From NCBI GenBank assembly GCA_002381155.1, contig DFQX01000098.1:1-15778 (forward strand): a DNA stretch of 15,778 nt, given 5' to 3'. Positions 1 to 8,454 of this stretch are shown here, one piece after another. How positions within the stretch are numbered: the first letter of the stretch is position 1; every line of letters starts with the position of its first letter. Below the pieces are notes generated by a model that saw only the letters and a list, made by a program, of their open reading frames with translations, was not told the DNA's origin and did not search any database. A program made the position numbers and the translations under genes. Source of the DNA: Flavobacteriaceae bacterium UBA3478. GTDB taxonomy: Bacteria > Bacteroidota > Bacteroidia > Flavobacteriales > Flavobacteriaceae.

Positions 1-1
1 G

Positions 2-916
2 GTCAAGAATGAGATTCACCAGAGAGATATATTTCAAGGTAACGATGCGCTTTCCAATAGCGTATGAGACGGGACTGGTTTTATAAACCACCACTTGTGG
101 GGTACCTATTAATGCGGTTTCTAAAGTTGCCGTACCGCTGGTCACAACCGCTAAATGGGCTACTTGAAGAAGTTGTTGTGTTTTACCGAAAATGATTTTC
201 GCCCCCTGCAAATAAGGTTCGTAAAAGGATGGAGTTTGTGAGGGTGCACCGGCAACGACAATATCAAAGGCTGTAAAATCTTTAGTTGCCTTAATGAGCT
301 CTGGTAAGATTCTACTGATTTCTTGCTTACGGCTTCCTGGGAGTAATGCGATAATGGGTCGTTCACCGAAGCCTTGATCCCTTAGGAATTGATTGGTATC
401 AGCTTCATTGCTATTAGCCATAGCATCTATGAGCGGATGGCCTACGAAGGTCGCGTCATGATTGTGTTTGCGATAGAAGTCGGGTTCAAAGGGTAGGGTT
501 ACATACAGGTGATCAACGTATGCTCTAATCTTTTCAACTCTACTCGATCTTGATGCCCAAACTTGAGGTGCAATGTAGTAATGAACTAGGATGCCATGCT
601 CATGCGCCCATTTTGCGATTCTCAAGTTAAACCCTGAAAAATCGATAAGAATAAGTGCGGTAGGGTTAAAGCTTTGAATGTCTTTTTTGATAAAGTCGAA
701 GGTCTTTCGAATGGTACTCAAATTTTGAAGTACCTCGATAAATCCCATAAAACCCATCTCTGAATAGTGCTTTGAAAGTTTGGCGCCAGCCTCTTTCATG
801 GCATCACCTCCCATAGCCCTAAAGTCGGTATCGGCATCGATATGCTTTAGTGCCTGAATTAGGTTAGATGCATGTAAATCTCCGGAGGCTTCTCCTGCGA
901 TGAGGTAGTATTTCAT
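2..916 (-). CDS. lpxB: Lipid-A-disaccharide synthase LpxB (3' end cut off by window)
   Basis: Glycosyltransferase of the lipid A pathway. It joins UDP-2,3-diacylglucosamine to lipid X to give the tetra-acylated disaccharide, at the inner face of the cytoplasmic membrane. The frame starts at ATG 916-914 with MKYYLIAGEASGDLHAS, which carries the family's N-terminal GEASGD signature. It stays open to the window edge, giving about 305 of the usual 370-380 residues. Other family-like stretches are RAMGGDAMKEAG, HYYIAPQVWASR, FVGHPLIDAM and LLPGSRKQEI, then VVTSGTATLE and VVYKTSP in the nucleotide-sugar-binding half. It lies 50 bases downstream of surE on the same strand with no convincing promoter between them, so it is probably co-transcribed. 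The missing C-terminus lies to the left of the window. Identification is from motif recall and is firm. Confidence 0.96.
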   Translation of the reverse strand, partial: MKYYLIAGEASGDLHASNLIQALKHIDADTDFRAMGGDAMKEAGAKLSKHYSEMGFMGFIEVLQNLSTIRKTFDFIKKDIQSFNPTALILIDFSGFNLRIAKWAHEHGILVHYYIAPQVWASRSSRVEKIRAYVDHLYVTLPFEPDFYRKHNHDATFVGHPLIDAMANSNEADTNQFLRDQGFGERPIIALLPGSRKQEISRILPELIKATKDFTAFDIVVAGAPSQTPSFYEPYLQGAKIIFGKTQQLLQVAHLAVVTSGTATLETALIGTPQVVVYKTSPVSYAIGKRIVTLKYISLVNLILD

Positions 917-966
917 TGGGCGGTTTGATTACAAGATACAATAAGCTTCTGCAATCTAATTTCAGT

Positions 967-1743
967 CTAATGAATTTTCCAAGAATTGATATGTGCCATA
1001 CTGTGATGTGCGGTAAGATCGAATTGAGTAGGTACAATAGAAACATAGCCCGCTTCAAGCGCTGCAATGTCAGTATCTTCACCTTCATCTAAAAGGATGA
1101 AATCTCCGGTTAGCCAATAGTATTCTTTTCCAGTAGGGCTAATTCTTTTGTCAAAGCGCTCTTTCCAATTGGCTTTGGCTTGTCGACACACTCTCATTCC
1201 CTTCACTGCTGCGCCATCTGTTTTAGGAATGTTCACATTGAGAACGGTTCCGCTAGGAATTCCTTTGTCTAAAGCCTCTTTCACAAGGGTTTGAACCACG
1301 TTTTTGCAAGCCTCAAAATTAGCACCCCAAGAGTAGTCTAAAAGTGAAAATCCTATGGCTGGTATTCCTTCTACACCCGCTTCAATCGCTGCGCTCATCG
1401 TTCCAGAATAGATCACATTGATAGAAGAATTTGCTCCGTGATTGATTCCAGAAACTACTAGGTCAGGTTTACGGTCGAGAATTTCATGTAACGCAAGTTT
1501 AACGCAGTCGGCAGGAGTTCCACTAGTAGAGTAAGCCTGTAATCCCTTATATGCTCCGTCTAGATCGAGTCGGTGCACCTCTAGTGTACTATCTATCGTT
1601 ATAGCATGCCCCATTCCTGATTGTGGACTGTCTGGGGCAACTACTACCACTTCTGCAATCTCTTTTACAAATTCGATGAGATGATTGATGCCGGGTGCGT
1701 TATATCCATCATCATTAGTAACTAAAATGAGTGGTCGCTTCAC
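967..1743 (-). CDS. surE: 5'/3'-nucleotidase SurE
   Basis: Metal-dependent phosphatase that removes phosphate from nucleoside 5'- and 3'-monophosphates; some homologues also act on short polyphosphate. It is a cytoplasmic survival protein. At 258 residues it has the usual length. The metal site is visible as NDDG (Asp11, Asp12), with Ser42 in APDSPQSG and Asn101 in SGINHGAN matching the other ligands known in the family. The YSGTMSAAIEA and SGTPADCV stretches are also typical. The start is the ATG at 1743, only about 20 bases downstream of a good -7 element. It is probably the first gene of a surE-lpxB unit and is divergent from the protease gene at 1840. Pairing with lpxB looks like an operon of convenience rather than a shared pathway. 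Confidence 0.97.
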   Translation of the reverse strand: MKRPLILVTNDDGYNAPGINHLIEFVKEIAEVVVVAPDSPQSGMGHAITIDSTLEVHRLDLDGAYKGLQAYSTSGTPADCVKLALHEILDRKPDLVVSGINHGANSSINVIYSGTMSAAIEAGVEGIPAIGFSLLDYSWGANFEACKNVVQTLVKEALDKGIPSGTVLNVNIPKTDGAAVKGMRVCRQAKANWKERFDKRISPTGKEYYWLTGDFILLDEGEDTDIAALEAGYVSIVPTQFDLTAHHSMAHINSWKIH

Positions 1744-1761
1744 AATGCGTTAATTTTTAGC

Positions 1762-1792
1762 CAAATGTAACAAGAATCGTAAGGCCGAACAG
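1762..1792 (-). promoter_or_regulatory. Bacteroidota-type promoter for surE-lpxB
   Basis: On the minus strand TACATTTG (1769-1762) matches the Bacteroidota -7 consensus TAnnTTTG exactly. A CTG at 1792-1790 sits 20 bases upstream, one mismatch from the -33 TTG and at the expected spacing. Transcription would start around 1755, leaving a leader of only about 12 bases before the surE ATG. Confidence 0.6.
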
Positions 1793-1839
1793 GGCTAATT
1801 TGCGTAAATTAGAGATGAATTACGACCAAAATAGCGATA

Positions 1840-3969
1840 ATGAAGAAGAAATTTGGTTTGGGCTTACTCGTCCTACTCCTTGGTTTTGCCTCTTGCAGTT
1901 TTACTGAGAATCACAGTTTTGAAACAGACAATAAGGACAAGCTCCTCATTGATTTAATCACTTATGTGCTAGAGAAAGGGCATTATAGTCCTAAAGAATT
2001 AGATGATCAATTTTCGGCCGAGGCCTTTGATCGTTTCATTGAGGGAATGGACCCGCTCAAGCGCTATTTTTTAGCGTCAGACATTGAATCTTTTGAAAAA
2101 TACCGTCTGAGTATCGATGATCAGTTGATTAATAAGGAATTGGTCTTTTTTGATGAAGCCTACACCTTACTTGTTCAGCGCATTGAAGAAGCTGAGGCCA
2201 GATACGAGCGATTACTTTCTGATTCATTTGACCTTTCTTCTCCTTCGGTAGTTGAAATCGACTATGAGGAAATGCCTTTTGTAACTACCAAGGCTGAGCT
2301 TGAAGATCGTTGGGTACAGCAACTCACTATTAGCCTTTTGCCAGTGATGGATGCTCAATTGGAGAAATATGCTCGTGAAAATGAAGTGGAGGTCGATGCC
2401 ATTGATGAATCAGTGCTTAATGAGCTACAAGAAAAGGCTAGAGAAGAACTGAAGCGAACTTTCTACGAGTACTTTCATTTTATCGGGGAGTTAGATCGTG
2501 AAGATTATTTTTCAACCTACATCAATGCGGTGGTTGAAACCTTCGATCCGCACACCTATTACTTTGCACCTACCGATAAGGATCGATTTGACATTGCTAT
2601 GTCAGGTAAGTTCGAAGGCATCGGAGCTCGTTTGCAGAAAAAGCCTGAAGGTACTACAGTGGTAGAGATTATCTCAGGAGGCCCAGTATGGAGAGCAAAG
2701 GCTCTTGAAGTAGGTGATGAATTGCTTAAAGTTCGACAAGAAGAAGGCGAAGCAGTAGATATTTCAGGGATGCGTCTCGATGACGCTATTGAACTCATTA
2801 AAGGTCCTAAGGAAACCAAGGTGTATTTGACGGTGAAGCGTACGACCGGAGTGATTGAAGAAATTTCAGTGATTCGTGATGTGGTAGAACTTGAAGAGAG
2901 CTATGCAAAATCGGTAAAAATTTCGGATGAGGAATCTGAATTCGGACTCATTCATCTCCCCAAATTCTATGTGGACTTTGACGATTACAACGAGCGTAAT
3001 GCAGCTATTGATGTCAAAGCTGAGCTTGAGCGACTGCAAGAAGAAGGCGTTGAAGGTGTTGTCTTAGATTTAAGAGATAATGGAGGAGGGTCTTTGCAAA
3101 CGGTCGTTGACATGGCTGGTTACTTTATTGATCAGGGGCCTGTGGTTCAAGTTCGAACGGCCGGAGATCGCAGAGAGGTTCAAGAAGATCCTGAAAAGGG
3201 GATTTTATATGACGGACCACTCGTGGTTTTAGTCAACGAACTTTCAGCTTCTGCCTCAGAGATTTTAGCTGCCGCTTTACAAGATTATGGTCGAGCGGTG
3301 ATCATTGGTAGCGAAAGAACTTATGGTAAAGGAACCGTACAGAATGTGATTCCTCTTTCAAATATTATTCGTTCAAACGAATTGGGTGATTTAGGTGCAT
3401 TAAAAATTACTACTCAAAAGTTTTATCGAGTCAGTGGAGGCTCAACCCAATTAGATGGGGTAGCTTCAGACATAGTGATACCTGATCGCTTCAGTTATAT
3501 TGATGTGGGTGAACGCGATCAAGATAACCCACTTTCTTGGGATCGAATAGCATCGGCTTATTACACTCCATGGCATAAGCAAATCGATTTCGAGCGTATT
3601 TTGAAAAGTAGTCAAGAGCGATTAGAAGTGAATCAATATGTCAAACTACTCGATGAAGAGGCGCGCTGGATCAGTGAGCAAAGAGCCGATGACACGGCTT
3701 ATTTAGATCTTAAATCGTATCGCAAGAACAAAGAAGATTTGAAAAAGAAGTCTAAAGAATTTGAAGCGCTTGACAAATACGATACAAGACTGAAATTTAG
3801 CTCTTTACCTTATGAGCAAAGTCTATTTACAAAGGATTCTATACTTCGAGAGAAACGCGATCGCTGGCATAAAGAACTCGCTAGGGATGTTTACCTAGAA
3901 GAAGCCATAGCGGTACTTAAAGATTTAAAGCGATATACCTTCAACCGTCCGAACCCAATAAAGGGATAG
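1840..3969 (+). CDS. prc: Tail-specific (carboxy-terminal processing) protease Prc/Tsp, lipoprotein
   Basis: Serine protease of family S41A that degrades or trims envelope proteins from their C-termini. The N-terminus has a lysine-rich, hydrophobic lipoprotein signal ending in FASC, with Cys19 as the likely lipidated residue. No run of acidic or lysine residues follows the Cys, so the surface-export signal of Flavobacteria is not obvious and a periplasmic location is inferred. A helical N-terminal domain is followed by a PDZ domain (about residues 250-335) and the S41 core. By alignment to E. coli Tsp the catalytic Ser471 lies in SASASE, with Asp482 in QDYGRA and Lys497 in YGKGTVQ; there is one extra residue between Asp and Lys. 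A charged, lysine-rich C-terminal region (about 590-709) is typical of the long Tsp form. Total length of 709 fits. I see no convincing promoter in the 96-base gap before it. The start is fixed by the signal peptide. It ends 4 bases from the convergent rodA. Confidence 0.96.
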   Translation: MKKKFGLGLLVLLLGFASCSFTENHSFETDNKDKLLIDLITYVLEKGHYSPKELDDQFSAEAFDRFIEGMDPLKRYFLASDIESFEKYRLSIDDQLINKELVFFDEAYTLLVQRIEEAEARYERLLSDSFDLSSPSVVEIDYEEMPFVTTKAELEDRWVQQLTISLLPVMDAQLEKYARENEVEVDAIDESVLNELQEKAREELKRTFYEYFHFIGELDREDYFSTYINAVVETFDPHTYYFAPTDKDRFDIAMSGKFEGIGARLQKKPEGTTVVEIISGGPVWRAKALEVGDELLKVRQEEGEAVDISGMRLDDAIELIKGPKETKVYLTVKRTTGVIEEISVIRDVVELEESYAKSVKISDEESEFGLIHLPKFYVDFDDYNERNAAIDVKAELERLQEEGVEGVVLDLRDNGGGSLQTVVDMAGYFIDQGPVVQVRTAGDRREVQEDPEKGILYDGPLVVLVNELSASASEILAAALQDYGRAVIIGSERTYGKGTVQNVIPLSNIIRSNELGDLGALKITTQKFYRVSGGSTQLDGVASDIVIPDRFSYIDVGERDQDNPLSWDRIASAYYTPWHKQIDFERILKSSQERLEVNQYVKLLDEEARWISEQRADDTAYLDLKSYRKNKEDLKKKSKEFEALDKYDTRLKFSSLPYEQSLFTKDSILREKRDRWHKELARDVYLEEAIAVLKDLKRYTFNRPNPIKG

Positions 3970-3973
3970 GGAG

Positions 3974-5278
3974 TTAGTCAAAATGCGTTTTCAATCGATT
4001 TGCATCCATCTTTAAGAAGATGTAACACATCAAGCAGAAAAATAAGAGGCTTGACCCTCCATAACTAAAAAAGGGAAGGGGTATACCGATAGTAGGTAAC
4101 ATGCCTAATACCATTCCGATGTTTATGCTAAAATGGATGAAAAGTATCGACGTGATTCCGTAACCGTATATCCTGTGAAAAGCTTTTTTCTGGCGATCGG
4201 CCAAATAAATAAATCGAAGTAAAAGGGCTACAAAAGCCAAGATTACGAGGGCGCTAGTAATGAATCCCCATTCTTCCCCCACCGAGCTAAAAATGTAGTC
4301 AGAGTGCTGTGCAGGCACGAAATCTCCCTTGGTTCTGGTTCCTTCGAGAAAGCCTTTGCCAGACCATTTACCTGATGCGATGGCTTGTTTGGCTTGGTAG
4401 GTGTTGTATCCGATACTTTGTTTGATATCTAATAACCGGTCCTGATTGGTTTCAAGGTTCAACCAAAGTGAGAATCGATCTCTATGGTGCTGTTTGAATA
4501 CCGAGTTGTATACCCAGGTAGTTGAAGCTATGATGGTAAATAAAATGACAGGATAAGAAATAGTAAACCATATCGGTGTTTTTAAACGCTTAGGTTTTAA
4601 CCACAGATAGCTTAGATAAAGAGCGAGTGCTCCAATGAAAGTGTAAGTCAACCCAAACTTTAATGTAGCCGCAAAAGCAAGGATAAATGAAAGTACGAAG
4701 GTTAAATAATAAAGAGGAAGGCCCTCCCTGAATAAGACTAGAAAAAGAGAAAAGAATACGAGCGCACTCCCAGGATCAGGTTGAGCGATGACTAGTATTG
4801 AGGGCAAAACAAGAAGTAATACGGCATAACCCTGGTGCACACTATATCTTAGATCTACCTGAGTATCGCTTAGATATTTAGCAAGGGCTAAGGCGACGAT
4901 CATTTTCATTAATTCTGAAGGCTGAAAGTTAAAAGGTCCTAAGTCGTACCAAGAGGTCGCTCCAGCGATGGTTTTTCCAAACACAAAAAGACCCAATAAT
5001 AAGGCAATTCCGATGAGATAAAATACGCTCGAGAATCGCTCTATAAATTGGTCAGGAATAAAGCTGTAGAGAATGACTACAATGAGACTGAGGATGGCAA
5101 AGAATAATTGTTTGCCATAAAAAGTACCTAAATCGAGTAATGGGCCAGATAGGTCATTGCCCACAGTGGTACTATAGATGTTTACCCAGCCGAAACCGAT
5201 TAAAAAGAGCAGTAGGAATATACTGACCCAGTCGAGTCTGAAAATGAGTAGATTACCACGCATATTCGTTGATTTCAA
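3974..5278 (-). CDS. rodA: Rod-shape-determining peptidoglycan polymerase RodA (SEDS family)
   Basis: Membrane glycosyltransferase that polymerises lipid II into glycan strands together with PBP2 in the elongasome. The 434-residue protein is strongly hydrophobic, with about ten membrane segments. SEDS signatures in order are LGPFNFQPSELMK, QPDPGSALVF, IASGKWSGKGFLEGT, the loop AQHSDYIFSSVGEEWGF and the C-terminal LPTIGIPLPFFSYGGSS, the last being the most diagnostic. The first ATG (5278) overlaps the PBP2 gene by 26 bases. A second Met at residue 6 (5263) reduces the overlap to 11 bases and gives a start, MRGNLLIFRLDW, closer to what I expect for the family, so the true start may be 5263. FtsW is the main alternative, but the position directly after a PBP2 gene in a mre string favours RodA. 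It is the last gene of the operon, and no terminator separates it from the convergent protease gene. Confidence 0.95.
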   Translation of the reverse strand: MKSTNMRGNLLIFRLDWVSIFLLLFLIGFGWVNIYSTTVGNDLSGPLLDLGTFYGKQLFFAILSLIVVILYSFIPDQFIERFSSVFYLIGIALLLGLFVFGKTIAGATSWYDLGPFNFQPSELMKMIVALALAKYLSDTQVDLRYSVHQGYAVLLLVLPSILVIAQPDPGSALVFFSLFLVLFREGLPLYYLTFVLSFILAFAATLKFGLTYTFIGALALYLSYLWLKPKRLKTPIWFTISYPVILFTIIASTTWVYNSVFKQHHRDRFSLWLNLETNQDRLLDIKQSIGYNTYQAKQAIASGKWSGKGFLEGTRTKGDFVPAQHSDYIFSSVGEEWGFITSALVILAFVALLLRFIYLADRQKKAFHRIYGYGITSILFIHFSINIGMVLGMLPTIGIPLPFFSYGGSSLLFFCLMCYIFLKMDANRLKTHFD

Positions 5279-7121
5279 AGGGTTTTCCGCTCGTTGGTTT
5301 AGCGTATTCTTTGGCTAAGGTTTTCTCGAGCATTCGCTTTTCTAAATCCACTCGACTGATCTCGCCTTTTAGATATTTTTCGATCATGAGTGAGGCAATA
5401 TGCCCGGCGTACCTATTCCCGTAATAGCCGTGTTCAATATATACTGCGATAGCAATTTTAGGGTCTTCAACCGGAGCAAAGGCAACAAAAACGGAGTGGT
5501 CAGTGAGCTGAACCTTTTCTCCATCGATACGGGTATAGTTCTCTACCGTACCCGTCTTACCTGCAAGACGTATTCCGGGTACTTGCAAGAATCGTGCAGT
5601 ACCAGAGGTGTATACCGCTTCCATACCCTTAATTACGGGCTCAAAATGCTTTTCGTCGATGGTGGTATACCGTTTCTCTCTGAATTTATAATCGATACTG
5701 TTTCCTCCTTCTACTTCTTTTATAAGATGAGGGGTGATAAAGTATCCACGATTTGCAATAGCCGCGGTCATATTGGCTAGCTGAAGGGGAGTTGCGGCAA
5801 TTTCTCCCTGCCCAATAGCATTTGAAATTACAAAAGTTGAAACCCATCGATTTCTTCCATAGGCACGATCATAAAATTCAGTAGATGGAATTCTCCCTGG
5901 GGCACCAGTGGGTAGGTCTGTACCCAAAAAGTCACCTAGTCCAAAACTTTTCATGTGTGCTTCCCAGGTATCATGGGCTTCAGTAGTGGTTTCAAACTTT
6001 CGGTAAAATGATCTAAAGCTTTCTGCAAAATAAGCATTGCAGGAATGAAGCAACCCTGAATTGAGATCTCTTACTCCACCACCACAGTGGCAGCCTCTCT
6101 TTACCCCAGCTACGTAAAAGCCCTCATCGCAGCTATAGGTTGTGCTGGGATTTATAGCACCTTCTTGCAAGGCCACAAGGGCATTCAGTGCTTTAAATGG
6201 AGATCCAGGAGAGGGTTGGGCCAGGATTGACCGATCCCAAGTAGGTCTTGAGAGACTGTCGTAATACATTGCGGTATAGTTGGCCGATCGTTGTCTTCCC
6301 ACAAGCAGAGAAGGATCATAGGTGGGGCCGCTGATCATACTTAGGATTTCACCCGTTTTAGGTTCAATGGCAACGATACCTCCTCGTTTACCGTTCATCA
6401 GACGCTCACCATATTCTTGTAGCGTCTTGTCAATCGTAATATGGATATTCTTCCCCATTTCTGGAAGACTATCTAGACTTCCTTCTTTGTAGGGCCCGAT
6501 AACTCGATTAAATCGATCTTTTTGCACATAACTGACCCCTTTTTTCCCGCGTAATACTTCTTCGTATTGTCGTTCTAACCCTGTTCTTCCAATGTTTTCT
6601 CCAGGGATGTAGTAATCGTTTCTGAGTACATCGTCGGTATTTACTTCACTGATGTAACCGAGCACGTGAGCGGCCCTAGTGGTGTAATAATCTCGTAATG
6701 ATTTCTTGCGGATGAAGAATCCCTGAAAGCGACGAAGTTTTTCTTGAAGCGCGGCATAACTTTCTTTGGAGAGGTTGGCAACAAGCACAGAGGGTAGTCT
6801 TGTCGAATACCTGCGCGCTCTTTCCATTTTATCGATGAATTCTTCCTTCTCTAAATCTAGGAGTTTTAAGAATTCTAAAGTGTCTAATGATGTTACCTCT
6901 CGAGGCGTAACCATAACATCATAGGCGGGCTGATTACCAACGAGAAGATTTCTGTTTCTGTCGTAAATAAATCCTCTTTCGGGGTAGAGGTAGTTCTTGG
7001 TTATAGCTGGATCTGACTCTACAATGTTAGATTCCTCATAAAATAACTGCAAACTGACAAGCTTGCCAATGAAGAGTAAGCCGACAATGATGATAACTAG
7101 CGAATAAAAAAATCGCGACAT
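5253..7121 (-). CDS. mrdA: Penicillin-binding protein 2 (elongasome transpeptidase)
   Basis: Class B PBP that cross-links peptidoglycan during cell elongation, anchored in the inner membrane with its catalytic domain in the periplasm. Residues 5-25 form the membrane anchor. The dimerisation/pedestal region covers about 45-225, including PERGFIYDRN and GENIGRTGLE. The transpeptidase domain follows, with the three active-site motifs SPFK (Ser307 nucleophile, Lys310), SCN (360-362) and KTGT (522-525). Length 622 is normal. An unusual cluster of Cys331, Cys344, His345 and Cys346 sits between the first two motifs, where some PBP2 enzymes bind zinc. The gene starts 6 bases after mreD and overlaps rodA, its functional partner, which suggests translational coupling. 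FtsI (PBP3) is excluded by the PBP2-type N-terminal pedestal and the context. Confidence 0.97.
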   Translation of the reverse strand: MSRFFYSLVIIIVGLLFIGKLVSLQLFYEESNIVESDPAITKNYLYPERGFIYDRNRNLLVGNQPAYDVMVTPREVTSLDTLEFLKLLDLEKEEFIDKMERARRYSTRLPSVLVANLSKESYAALQEKLRRFQGFFIRKKSLRDYYTTRAAHVLGYISEVNTDDVLRNDYYIPGENIGRTGLERQYEEVLRGKKGVSYVQKDRFNRVIGPYKEGSLDSLPEMGKNIHITIDKTLQEYGERLMNGKRGGIVAIEPKTGEILSMISGPTYDPSLLVGRQRSANYTAMYYDSLSRPTWDRSILAQPSPGSPFKALNALVALQEGAINPSTTYSCDEGFYVAGVKRGCHCGGGVRDLNSGLLHSCNAYFAESFRSFYRKFETTTEAHDTWEAHMKSFGLGDFLGTDLPTGAPGRIPSTEFYDRAYGRNRWVSTFVISNAIGQGEIAATPLQLANMTAAIANRGYFITPHLIKEVEGGNSIDYKFREKRYTTIDEKHFEPVIKGMEAVYTSGTARFLQVPGIRLAGKTGTVENYTRIDGEKVQLTDHSVFVAFAPVEDPKIAIAVYIEHGYYGNRYAGHIASLMIEKYLKGEISRVDLEKRMLEKTLAKEYAKPTSGKPFEINEYAW

Positions 7122-7127
7122 AGAGGG

Positions 7128-7649
7128 TTAGCGCTTTTGCAATGAAAACAACTGTATGAGTAGCCATCCGACCAAAAAACTTAGTGGCAGATGAATAATC
7201 AATTGTTTCAAAATTACAAAAGCACGGCTTAGATCGAAGACTTCAGCCGAGAAGAAAATAAAATGATGTGTTAACAACAGTAAAAAAAGAAAATAACTAT
7301 GTTGTCCTAGATTGCCTTGAAGCTTGCTGTCATTGTAATATTCGACTCTAATGCCATAAGCCAATCGCAAGAATGAAGGTCTTAAATAGGCGGCCACGGT
7401 CATGGCTACGGCATTAAGGGCAAGTGTGTCTGTAAAGCTATCCGCTACTAATCCGAGTAAGAACGATAAGAAGATGCTTAGGGAATAATTGCTGTCGGTC
7501 GGATAGGTAAATAGGAACAGTGCCAAAAGCATTGGTTGAGCCACACCGAAGAATTCGATACCACTAAATACCAGTACCTGCAGTAATAGTACCCAGATAA
7601 AACGCCATAAGAGAATTAGACCACTAGAATCCATTAGTTTGATTTTCAA
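7128..7649 (-). CDS. mreD: Rod-shape-determining protein MreD
   Basis: Small integral membrane protein of the elongasome that works with MreC to couple cytoplasmic MreB to the wall synthases. The 173 residues are mostly hydrophobic, with about five predicted membrane segments: near 10-30, 36-50, 55-72, 118-135 and 148-168. Sequence is poorly conserved in this family, so the call rests on size, membrane pattern, the stretch FAQPMLLALFLF-like near residue 35 (here VAQPMLLALFLF) and above all the position between mreC and mrdA. The start at 7649 overlaps the 3' end of mreC by 26 bases. A second Met at residue 6 (7634) would still overlap and is equally possible. The overlap suggests coupled translation with mreC. 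Confidence 0.9.
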   Translation of the reverse strand: MKIKLMDSSGLILLWRFIWVLLLQVLVFSGIEFFGVAQPMLLALFLFTYPTDSNYSLSIFLSFLLGLVADSFTDTLALNAVAMTVAAYLRPSFLRLAYGIRVEYYNDSKLQGNLGQHSYFLFLLLLTHHFIFFSAEVFDLSRAFVILKQLIIHLPLSFLVGWLLIQLFSLQKR

Positions 7650-8454
7650 GTGAAACCTGTTCCTCTTTCAAGGTGTTTTTTATGACATAGACCTGATCTA
7701 GATTAGACATATCATTGAAGAGTCGTACTTCAGCTTTATAAAAACTACTGTTGTCCGGAATACTGTAGGCGCTTACTTGCCCGATAGGTATCCCTGCAGG
7801 GAAAACGCTGGACATACCTCCGGTTACAATAGTGTCTCCGATTTGAATATTTGAAATTTTCGGAAGATCAACTAAGGTGCAACGATCAATGGTTTTTGTA
7901 TCCCATATTAGCGAACCAAAATGTTTCGTGTTTTTTAACGCAGCATTGATGCTAAGATCTTTATGAAGTAGTGGTATCACAGTAGAAAAATGATCGCTGG
8001 TTCGTTCTACGACACCCACTACCCCCTTGTCTGAGACAACTCCCATATCTTGGATAATACCCTGGTATGCTCCTTTATTCAGGGTGATTAGGTTTTTTTC
8101 CCGAATAACACTGTTTTTAATCACTTTTGCAGGGCTCACCACATACTGCTTCAAGGTATCTGTATTTCCAAACTTTCCTTCGATGAGCGCCTTTTCAAAT
8201 TGTGACTGATAAAGCGCTTCACGTAGTTGAGCATTTTCTTCAGATAATCGCCGGTTTACCTGTTTTAGATTGAAATAGTCTTGTAGATTTTCTTTCAGTT
8301 GATAGATACTTCCAGAAACTTTGCTCGAAGAACTTAGCCACTTAGCTCGCTGCGGTGTCTCGGCGGTAATGGTGAGTCCAAGCCCAATGGCAAGTAATAA
8401 AAGGGTGAGTACCTCTGCACGCCTATTGATCAATAAGGCCAGCAGTTTCTCCAT
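7624..8454 (-). CDS. mreC: Rod-shape-determining protein MreC
   Basis: Bitopic membrane protein whose periplasmic part binds and activates PBP2 in the elongasome. Architecture is standard: a short cytoplasmic start, one membrane helix at about 15-31, a leucine/glutamate-rich coiled coil at about 50-92 (LSEENAQLREALYQSQ), then the beta-rich domain at about 100-260. Family-typical stretches are NLITLNKGAYQGI, GVVSDKGVVGVV, FSTVIPLLHKD, IGDTIVTGGMSSVFPAGIPIG and the final SNLDQVYVI. Length 276 is usual for this phylum. The stop codon of mreB and the ATG of mreC share one base (TAATG at 8456-8452 on the minus strand), and the 3' end overlaps mreD, so the three genes are tightly coupled. Confidence 0.97.
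   Translation of the reverse strand: MEKLLALLINRRAEVLTLLLLAIGLGLTITAETPQRAKWLSSSSKVSGSIYQLKENLQDYFNLKQVNRRLSEENAQLREALYQSQFEKALIEGKFGNTDTLKQYVVSPAKVIKNSVIREKNLITLNKGAYQGIIQDMGVVSDKGVVGVVERTSDHFSTVIPLLHKDLSINAALKNTKHFGSLIWDTKTIDRCTLVDLPKISNIQIGDTIVTGGMSSVFPAGIPIGQVSAYSIPDNSSFYKAEVRLFNDMSNLDQVYVIKNTLKEEQVSLENQTNGF

Noticed and set aside
160..366. A 68-codon minus-strand frame starting inside lpxB
   Set aside because: The lpxB frame is continuous here and matches the family; the other frame gives no recognisable protein.
1751..1803. TAATTTTT (1751) and TAATTTGC (1796) as -7 elements for the protease gene
   Set aside because: They carry one and two mismatches to TAnnTTTG respectively and neither has a TTG at 17-23 bases upstream, so I do not list a promoter.
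4007..4022. Inverted repeat CATCTT-TAAG-AAGATG near the rodA 3' end as a terminator
   Set aside because: The stem is only six pairs, AT-rich, inside rodA codons and not followed by a T tract on either strand.
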